A stretch of 33,536 bases of DNA from an uncultured Cytophagaceae bacterium (GTDB lineage Bacteria; Bacteroidota; Bacteroidia; Cytophagales; Spirosomataceae): the NCBI GenBank assembly GCA_903907915.1, contig CAIVPV010000092.1, positions 1-33,536 on the forward strand, given 5' to 3'. A model generated the notes under the pieces. The model made no database searches. It saw only the letters and a list, made by a program, of their open reading frames with translations, and was not told where the DNA came from. The translations under genes and the position numbers were made by a program. How positions within the stretch are numbered: the stretch's first letter is position 1; every line of letters begins with the position of its first letter. Shown one piece after another: positions 1-6,220 of the stretch.

Positions 1-2
1 GC

Positions 3-389
3 TCAGGAAAAATAAAAACAACTGAAGATGCTTCTGTAGAACAAGTAGCCTACCACGATTCTTGCTACTTAGGTAGAGGAAACGGGGTTTACGAGGCACC
101 TCGCGAGATCATTTCCGGATTAAAAAAGGAACTAATCGAACTAAAAAGTTGTAGGACAAAAGGGCTCTGCTGTGGAGCGGGTGGCGCACAAGTATTCAAA
201 GAACCGGAAACGGGCGGCGAAGACGTGCAGGTGAAAAGAGTCCAAGAAATGGTCGATTCAGGTGTCAGCAAAGTGGCCTTAGCGTGCCCCTTCTGCATGG
301 TGATGGTCCAAGACGGCCTGAATAAAGTAGGAAAAGAAAAACACATCCAAGTAGTAGATTTAGCTGAATTAGTGCATCAATCCATGTAA
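3..389 (+). CDS. (Fe-S)-binding / heterodisulfide-reductase-like CCG-domain protein, C-terminal part (5' end outside window)
   Basis: Open frame from base 3 to TAA 387-389; translation ...VAYHDSCYLGRGNGVYEAPREI...CRTKGLCCGAGGAQVF...ALACPFCMVMVQDGL..., with CCGAGG and CPFC cysteine motifs typical of CCG-domain proteins. Confidence 0.85.
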   Translation, partial: SGKIKTTEDASVEQVAYHDSCYLGRGNGVYEAPREIISGLKKELIELKSCRTKGLCCGAGGAQVFKEPETGGEDVQVKRVQEMVDSGVSKVALACPFCMVMVQDGLNKVGKEKHIQVVDLAELVHQSM

Positions 390-392
390 TAT

Positions 393-866
393 ATGTATTT
401 ACCCATTGAACAAATGCCCGATCATTCCCGCGTATGGGTCTATCAAGCGAATCGATCTTTTACGGCGTCAGAAACCCAAGCCATCCAGGACTATTTAGCT
501 CCAGCCTTAACCCAATGGGCGGCGCACGGAGCTGGACTGAACGCTTCATTTGAGATTCGCTTTCAGCAAGTGATTGTCATCGCGGTGGATGAAACGGTAA
601 ACGCAGCTTCTGGCTGCTCTATCGATGCCTCAACGCGCTGGTTCAAGGAGATGGGCGCAAGCTTAGGTATTGATTTCTTCGATCGCAGTACGGCAGTCGT
701 GGAAGGCAACGAGCTAACACTTTTACCCATGACCGCTTTGAAAAACAATCCCGTTTTGACACCTTCTAAACAGGTAATCCCCCTTCAAACAGAATCGCTA
801 GGTACTTACCGCTCGGGCTGGTTACAAAGAGCGGATAACACCTGGCTACAACGTTATTTTGCATAA
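393..866 (+). CDS. conserved Bacteroidota protein of unknown function (often labelled 'ABC transporter ATPase' although no Walker motifs are visible)
   Basis: 157-aa ORF directly downstream of the Fe-S protein; no P-loop or signature motif in the translation. Confidence 0.75.
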   Translation: MYLPIEQMPDHSRVWVYQANRSFTASETQAIQDYLAPALTQWAAHGAGLNASFEIRFQQVIVIAVDETVNAASGCSIDASTRWFKEMGASLGIDFFDRSTAVVEGNELTLLPMTALKNNPVLTPSKQVIPLQTESLGTYRSGWLQRADNTWLQRYFA

Positions 867-867
867 T

Positions 868-1359
868 ATGGCAGAAGATCTAGTCAAAATCGATGGCACT
901 CGTGAAGAGAAATACGCCGCCTTATTCCCTCAAATTCAATCACTCTTAGCTGGAGAAACAGATAAATATGCGAACCTAGCAAATATTGCGGCGGCAGTGC
1001 ACGAGGTATTCGGTTTTTTCTGGGTAGGTTTCTATCTCACTAAGGAAAATCAATTAGTCTTAGGGCCTTTTCAAGGTCCAGTTGCCTGTACCCGAATTCC
1101 ATTTCACAAGGGAGTTTGCGGACACGCCTATACGACGAAAGAAACGGTTTTAGTTCCAGATGTGGAGGCTTTCCCCGGTCACATTGCTTGTGCGTCTGCC
1201 TCGAAATCAGAGATTGTTTTACCCGCTATTGTGAATGGGGAAGTCGTGCTGGTGTTTGACCTGGATTCAGACCAATTAACAGACTTTTCTGAAGTGGATC
1301 AGCAAGGTCTTGAAAAAATTATCGGATTGATTGAGGAGTCTTGGACTTCTTGGTTTTAA
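868..1359 (+). CDS. msrC: GAF-domain free methionine-(R)-sulfoxide reductase
   Basis: GAF fold sequence with the three-Cys pattern VACTRIPFHKGVCGHAY...HIACASASKSEIVLP; ATG at 868 preferred over the TTG at 859. Confidence 0.88.
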   Translation: MAEDLVKIDGTREEKYAALFPQIQSLLAGETDKYANLANIAAAVHEVFGFFWVGFYLTKENQLVLGPFQGPVACTRIPFHKGVCGHAYTTKETVLVPDVEAFPGHIACASASKSEIVLPAIVNGEVVLVFDLDSDQLTDFSEVDQQGLEKIIGLIEESWTSWF

Positions 1360-2015
1360 GCTAATTTAGCAATAACCGTTTCGCCTCCTACTGGTTTATC
1401 ATCGATATTAACACAAATTTCTGCGTCTAAAGGCAAATAGATATCGATACGGCTACCAAATTTAATAAAGCCAAACTCCGTGCCTTGAACAACCGAATCC
1501 CCTTCTTTAGCATACCAACAAATACGTTTCGCTAATGCTCCCGCGATCTGGCGGAAAAGAACTTCCGTACCGTTATCGTGCTTCACCACATAGGTAGTTC
1601 GCTCGTTTTCTGTACTCGACTTTGGATGCCAAGCCACTAAGAATTTACCTGGATGGTATTTGAAATAAGAAACAATCCCAGAGATGGGGTTGAAGTTTAT
1701 GTGCACATTTAAAGGGGACATGAAGATCGAAACCTGACGACGTGGGCCTTTAAAATATTCTGTTTCTACCGTTTCTTCAATGACAACCACTTTTCCATCT
1801 GCCGGAGCGATGATATGTTTAGGGTTCAGTTCGGTATGGCGCTGGGGAACTCGAAAAAATTGCAGGATGATCAAATAGAAAAGAGACGTAATCACCACGA
1901 TCGTTTCTCTCAAGAAAACATTTTCCGGAAAGAAATTGGCTACCAGGCCATTGATGACCAGGACAATAAGTAATGATGTGATTAATAAGGTTCGTCCTTC
2001 TCGGTGTAATGTCAT
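1356..2015 (-). CDS. psd: phosphatidylserine decarboxylase family protein
   Basis: N-terminal TM segments, IIAPADGKVV, SIFMSPLNVHINFNPISG, and FGS self-cleavage motif (IKFGSRIDIYLP). Confidence 0.9.
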   Translation of the reverse strand: MTLHREGRTLLITSLLIVLVINGLVANFFPENVFLRETIVVITSLFYLIILQFFRVPQRHTELNPKHIIAPADGKVVVIEETVETEYFKGPRRQVSIFMSPLNVHINFNPISGIVSYFKYHPGKFLVAWHPKSSTENERTTYVVKHDNGTEVLFRQIAGALAKRICWYAKEGDSVVQGTEFGFIKFGSRIDIYLPLDAEICVNIDDKPVGGETVIAKLA

Positions 2016-2056
2016 GCGTTGAATACTAAATAAACTTGTTAATTTACAAAATTAGT

Positions 2057-2064
2057 TATTTTTG
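2057..2064 (+). promoter_or_regulatory. candidate -7 element TATTTTTG upstream of the kelch-like gene (CTTG at 2035-2038 as an imperfect -33)
   Basis: TAnnTTTG match, 18-nt spacing to CTTG, 20 nt before the ATG. Confidence 0.5.
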
Positions 2065-2083
2065 GGGACGCAACCACAATAAC

Positions 2084-3502
2084 ATGCTAAAAAAAGCAAG
2101 CCTACTCCTCTTTCTGTTTCTCATTTTTGCCTTTAAAGGGGAGGCTCAGTACATCAAATGGCAGGAGGATAAATCTGTTAATTTTTTACGTTTACACTTA
2201 GTTACACACGAAATAGACAGGTATAAGCCCTCCACTGGATGGGCTAAATTAGATACAATCAATTCGATAGGTGTAGATTTTAAAGATATTTTACCTAGTT
2301 CTGAGGGTATTCATGAATTTCAAATTAACCAATCATCAAAGTACTATGTAACCATACATTGTACGGGTCAGGTGTATGAACTAGATAAGTCTACTTGGAC
2401 ATTGAAGCGACTAGATCAGACCTTTCACCGAGGTTCAAATTGTTTAAGCACCGTATTTATGCGGGGGGATGATATTTATTCCTTTGGTGGTTATGGCTTT
2501 TGGAGGTCCACTAATTTGATAACAAAATATGATTTTTTAGCCAAAGAGTGGTTGAGTATCGCAGCCGATGGCGATGTTCCTGCAGCTATATTCGATGGAT
2601 TTGCAGGCTATTCACCTAAAAAGGACAGATTCTATCTCTTAAGTACCGTGGAAATGAATGATACCGAAAAGAAGATGGCATTTAATCGCGATTACGGTAT
2701 TTATGAATATGATTTCTTTAATCAAAAATTCAGTCGCTTAGGGGAAATAAAATTACCAACGGTATTGAATTTCTTGGATTCTAAGGAAACGAAGCCATTT
2801 GTATTTAATGGTCGGTACTTTATCATTACAGATAAACCGAATAAAAATTTTGCTTATGATACCATGTTTTTTATTGACTTAGAGGATGATTTCAAAGTTT
2901 ATCAATGGAAAAACCCGCATCGAATCTATTTAAATGCGCAAAGAGGTGATGATAAAGAGGCCTATTTACATGCAAGCGGGGATTCCTTAATTTGGTCGAA
3001 TAATGTGGTGAAGTCATCGATAAATGAGCCGGGGATTACGGTGGTTTCCATCAAAACCTTATTAAGTGAGGCTGAATATATTGGAACATTAGACGAAGGT
3101 TCTTGGTTGGATAAATTTTCTGTGTTGATGATGATTTTAGGCGGAGGCTTATTTATTGGTTTGAGCGTGGAAATTTACCGACGATTAAAGCAAAAAAAGC
3201 TGAAAAAATCTATCCGCTTTATGTTAGGGGCAAATGAGCGTTTGTTCTTGGACTTCTTGGTTTTGAATTATGAGCAGGGATTTGTGAATGGCCATCAGAT
3301 AATCGCCTTTTTTGGTAAACATAAAAGTTCTCCTGAATCGCAAAGGCAGTTTAGAGCGAAATTAATTGAGAATTTCACTAAAATGTTGGGTTTGATTTTT
3401 GTGGGGGAAGAAATTTTGGATATTCAATTAGATGAACAGGATCAGCGGATGTTTACTTATCGACTTCAGCCTGAAATTTATCGAAAGATAAAGGGTCTCT
3501 AG
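2084..3502 (+). CDS. kelch/beta-propeller-like membrane protein with signal peptide, one TM helix and a cytoplasmic winged-helix-like C-terminal domain
   Basis: Signal peptide MLKKASLLLFLFLIFAFKGEAQ; kelch-like DDIYSFGGYGFWRSTNLITKYDFLAKEWLSI; TM FSVLMMILGGGLFIGLSVEIY; about 100-aa C-terminal domain. ATG at 2084 gives a proper signal peptide (track ORF starts at 2036). Confidence 0.75.
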   Translation: MLKKASLLLFLFLIFAFKGEAQYIKWQEDKSVNFLRLHLVTHEIDRYKPSTGWAKLDTINSIGVDFKDILPSSEGIHEFQINQSSKYYVTIHCTGQVYELDKSTWTLKRLDQTFHRGSNCLSTVFMRGDDIYSFGGYGFWRSTNLITKYDFLAKEWLSIAADGDVPAAIFDGFAGYSPKKDRFYLLSTVEMNDTEKKMAFNRDYGIYEYDFFNQKFSRLGEIKLPTVLNFLDSKETKPFVFNGRYFIITDKPNKNFAYDTMFFIDLEDDFKVYQWKNPHRIYLNAQRGDDKEAYLHASGDSLIWSNNVVKSSINEPGITVVSIKTLLSEAEYIGTLDEGSWLDKFSVLMMILGGGLFIGLSVEIYRRLKQKKLKKSIRFMLGANERLFLDFLVLNYEQGFVNGHQIIAFFGKHKSSPESQRQFRAKLIENFTKMLGLIFVGEEILDIQLDEQDQRMFTYRLQPEIYRKIKGL

Positions 3503-4065
3503 TCTTTAAAGATGATAATTGGATCTGTTTCGATTGTATTGCTCTGGTTAAACGCGTTGTCGCGGATAAAAATCTTGAATTTTAACGTGTCGTTTTTAGG
3601 GGTAAACTGAGGGCTATATCCTTTATAAAAAGCATATACGAATTGGGTGGAATAATCGATACTGCCTTCAATGGGCCCAGATTTCTGATTAGGCTTGAAA
3701 TTGAAATTCATTAATCCCCCTAAAGCCGGTGTAAAGGTGATAGGAATAAATGCACCATTTTTTCGTAATAATACCGCTACTTCGAAATTGCGAAAATCCT
3801 TGTATTTGATGTCGGATTTTAATTGGGCTTCAGTTAGTCCTAAATCCCCTTCTGCATCTTGAAAATTAATACTCATGATGACAGAATCAATTTTCGTAGT
3901 TCCGCCAAAACCATCATTACTCGTTTTAGTTATCTTCTGAATCGCCTTAAATTGAATGACGGGCGTGGAGCTGAAGCTAGGTTCTTGTACACAAGCACCT
4001 AGACTAAATAAGACAATCATGAACATGCCGGCTAATTTCCGCATCGAATCCTTTGAAAATTTCAA
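3499..4065 (-). CDS. putative lipoprotein of unknown function
   Basis: Signal peptide and lipobox (MIVLFSLGAC); no further family recognised; start could be the internal Met (MRKLAG...). Confidence 0.7.
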   Translation of the reverse strand: MKFSKDSMRKLAGMFMIVLFSLGACVQEPSFSSTPVIQFKAIQKITKTSNDGFGGTTKIDSVIMSINFQDAEGDLGLTEAQLKSDIKYKDFRNFEVAVLLRKNGAFIPITFTPALGGLMNFNFKPNQKSGPIEGSIDYSTQFVYAFYKGYSPQFTPKNDTLKFKIFIRDNAFNQSNTIETDPIIIFKD

Positions 4066-4087
4066 CAGTAAAGTTAATGATTTGCGT

Positions 4088-4095
4088 TAATTTTG
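4088..4095 (+). promoter_or_regulatory. candidate -7 element TAATTTTG upstream of the LuxE-like gene
   Basis: TAnnTTTG match 22 nt before the ATG at 4117. Confidence 0.4.
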
Positions 4096-4116
4096 CGCTA
4101 CATCAGGTAAAATCAA

Positions 4117-5157
4117 ATGGATCAAGTGATCGAGTCGTGGCGAGAAAAATTAAAAAGACGCGTTCTGCACATGCAGGAATCCGACTTTGAGGTAATGGCT
4201 TTAGAGATTTTTCGTTTTCAAGTGACCTATAATCCACTTTATCGTTCTTACGTGAACCTATCAGGGGTAGATCCTGAAAAGGTAAATCAGTGGACTGAAA
4301 TCCCTTTTTTGCCTATCGAATTGTTTAAAAATCACGAAGTATTAACGGGATCTCAGCCTGTTTTATTCTCTTTTGAAAGCTCGGGAACGACTGGTCAAAT
4401 CCCCTCCAAACACGCCGTTTGTGATCCCGGATTTTACCAGCAAATTTCGAAAATTGCCTTTGAGCGCGAGTATGGCCCATTGAGCGATTACCATATTTTT
4501 GCCTTGTTGCCCTCCTACTTAGAGCGCTCTACCTCCTCGCTTGTCTTCATGATGGATCATTTCATCCAGGAATCAGATTCTGAGTTATCAGGGTTTTATT
4601 TGAATCAATACGAAGAGTTGGCCACCGCACTACGTGAAGCATTATTGACGGACAAAAAGGTCTGGCTAATGGGCGTGACCTTTGGTTTATTGGATTTAGT
4701 GGATTCTGGCATCGATTTATCGTTTTTGAATGAGCACAAGGATCGATTGATCGTGATGGAAACCGGTGGAATGAAAGGGCGCCGCGAGGAATGGATTCGC
4801 GATAAAGTGCACGCCTATTTACAAGAAAAGATGGGGCTTGATTCGATTGCGTCGGAATACGGAATGACGGAATTATTTTCTCAAGCTTATGCAAATTCTC
4901 AGGGCATATTTACACCAGCATATACCATGCGGGTTTGTTTGCGCGAAGTTAGTGACCCATTCACCTTAGTGACGCAGCCGCATAAAACGGGGGGAATTAA
5001 AATCGCGGATTTGGGAAACATCGATTCCTGTTCCTTTATCGAAACACGGGATTTAGGGTCAATGGAAGAAGATGGGATTCGATTTAAAGTCTTAGGCCGA
5101 TTCGATAATTCCGAAATGCGTGGCTGCAGCCTACTGCTTTCAGGGATGGGGGACTAG
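4117..5157 (+). CDS. LuxE-like acyl-protein synthetase / acyltransferase family protein
   Basis: Adenylate-forming-type motif SFESSGTTGQIPSKH, IASEYGMTELFSQAY, C-terminal RFDNSEMRGCSLLL. Confidence 0.8.
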   Translation: MDQVIESWREKLKRRVLHMQESDFEVMALEIFRFQVTYNPLYRSYVNLSGVDPEKVNQWTEIPFLPIELFKNHEVLTGSQPVLFSFESSGTTGQIPSKHAVCDPGFYQQISKIAFEREYGPLSDYHIFALLPSYLERSTSSLVFMMDHFIQESDSELSGFYLNQYEELATALREALLTDKKVWLMGVTFGLLDLVDSGIDLSFLNEHKDRLIVMETGGMKGRREEWIRDKVHAYLQEKMGLDSIASEYGMTELFSQAYANSQGIFTPAYTMRVCLREVSDPFTLVTQPHKTGGIKIADLGNIDSCSFIETRDLGSMEEDGIRFKVLGRFDNSEMRGCSLLLSGMGD

Positions 5158-5559
5158 CCAGGAGGATCCGTCTTCGTAAAATTCATTTTTCCAAATAGGT
5201 ACGTCCTTCTTTAGTGTATCAATCAACCATTCACAAGCCTTAAACGCCTCAGCTCGGTGAATGCACGTAACCCCAATTAATACGGCAATATCCCCGATTT
5301 CCAAAGGTCCCGTTCGATGAACTAAGGCAACTCGTTCGATTGGCCATTGAGCAGCCGCCTGATCACACAATAATTCGATTTGCTTCAAGGCCATAGGAGG
5401 ATAGGCATCCATGGTTAAGGCCTTTACGCTTTTACCCTGATTTTTGTTGCGAATGGTGCCGATAAATAGGCAGATTCCCCCTGCCACCGGATCCTGCAAG
5501 AATTGGTAATAGGGGTCGATGGAGATCGCTTCAGCACTTAGATCGATTTTGTGAATCAT
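5140..5559 (-). CDS. moaE: molybdopterin synthase catalytic subunit MoaE
   Basis: GGICLFIGTIRNKNQGKSVKALTMDAYPPMA, VALVHRTGPLEIGDIAVLIGVTCIHRAEAFKACEWLIDTLKKDVPIWKNEFYEDGSSW; ATG at 5557-5559 shares one base with the folA stop. Confidence 0.93.
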   Translation of the reverse strand: MIHKIDLSAEAISIDPYYQFLQDPVAGGICLFIGTIRNKNQGKSVKALTMDAYPPMALKQIELLCDQAAAQWPIERVALVHRTGPLEIGDIAVLIGVTCIHRAEAFKACEWLIDTLKKDVPIWKNEFYEDGSSWLVPHP

Positions 5560-6047
5560 TATTTTCTGCTGTAGGTCAAAAAGCTGTATTGGTAGGGATT
5601 TTTTTCGTCCGTTACGCCTCGCTCTTTTTCGGTTACTTCCCATTGTTCCGCCACGATTTCTGGAAAATAGGCATCTCCATCAAAAATATCGTGAATTTGT
5701 GTGACTAAGATTTGATCGGCCACGGCTAAGCTAAGTTTATAAATTTCAGCGCCTCCTACGATAAAAATTTCTTCTCGGCTGAGGGATTTGGCTTTTAAAA
5801 TAGCCTCCTCCATTGAGCTAGTGCAGATAACGCCTTCGATTTGCAAAGCGGGATTGCGAGAAATAACAATGGTGGTTCGGTTCGGTAGCGGTTTTCCGAT
5901 GGAATCGTAGGTCTTGCGCCCCATGATGATGACATGACCTGTGGTTAAGGCCTTGAATCTTTTCAAATCTGCCGGCAAGTGCCATATCAGTTCATTGTTT
6001 TTTCCAATGACCCTATTTTCATCAAAAGCTACCAGTATTTTTATCAC
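5559..6047 (-). CDS. folA: dihydrofolate reductase
   Basis: MIKILVAFDENRVIGKNNELIWHLPADLKRFKALTTGHVIIMGRKTYDSIGKPLPNRTTIVISR; IFIVGGAEIY. Confidence 0.96.
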   Translation of the reverse strand: MIKILVAFDENRVIGKNNELIWHLPADLKRFKALTTGHVIIMGRKTYDSIGKPLPNRTTIVISRNPALQIEGVICTSSMEEAILKAKSLSREEIFIVGGAEIYKLSLAVADQILVTQIHDIFDGDAYFPEIVAEQWEVTEKERGVTDEKNPYQYSFLTYSRK

Positions 6048-6066
6048 GATTTCTATAATTTCTTGT

Positions 6067-6074
6067 CAAAAATA
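6067..6074 (-). promoter_or_regulatory. Bacteroidota -7 element (TATTTTTG on minus) upstream of folA
   Basis: Matches TAnnTTTG about 20 nt from the folA start; no well-spaced -33 TTTG seen. Confidence 0.4.
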
Positions 6075-6122
6075 AGGGTTTTTTCGGGTTCTGCCTCACC
6101 TACACAAAAGTCAATATTTTAT

Positions 6123-6153
6123 TTTGCAAATCGACCCTAAAACCCTAACTTTG
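6123..6153 (+). promoter_or_regulatory. Bacteroidota-type promoter for carB: TTTG (6123-6126) - 19 nt - TAACTTTG (6146-6153)
   Basis: Matches the TTTG-N19-TAnnTTTG consensus, 67 nt upstream of the carB start. Confidence 0.7.
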
Positions 6154-6157
6154 CACA

Positions 6158-6188
6158 ATTTTGGAGGTCAACCAAAACCCTCCAAAAT
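6158..6188 (+). repeat. perfect 10-bp inverted repeat (ATTTTGGAGG - 11 nt - CCTCCAAAAT) at the predicted carB mRNA 5' end
   Basis: Arms 6158-6167 and 6179-6188 are exactly complementary; no U-tract follows. Confidence 0.8.
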
Positions 6189-6220
6189 CACCTATCCTTT
6201 CAAAATTAATTTAAACACCT

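Noticed and set aside
89-346. 85-aa minus-strand ORF at the window start
   Set aside because: Antisense to the Fe-S protein whose frame shows clear CCG/CPFC motifs
4562-4894. 110-aa minus-strand ORF inside the LuxE-like gene
   Set aside because: Antisense shadow ORF without recognisable domain or start context
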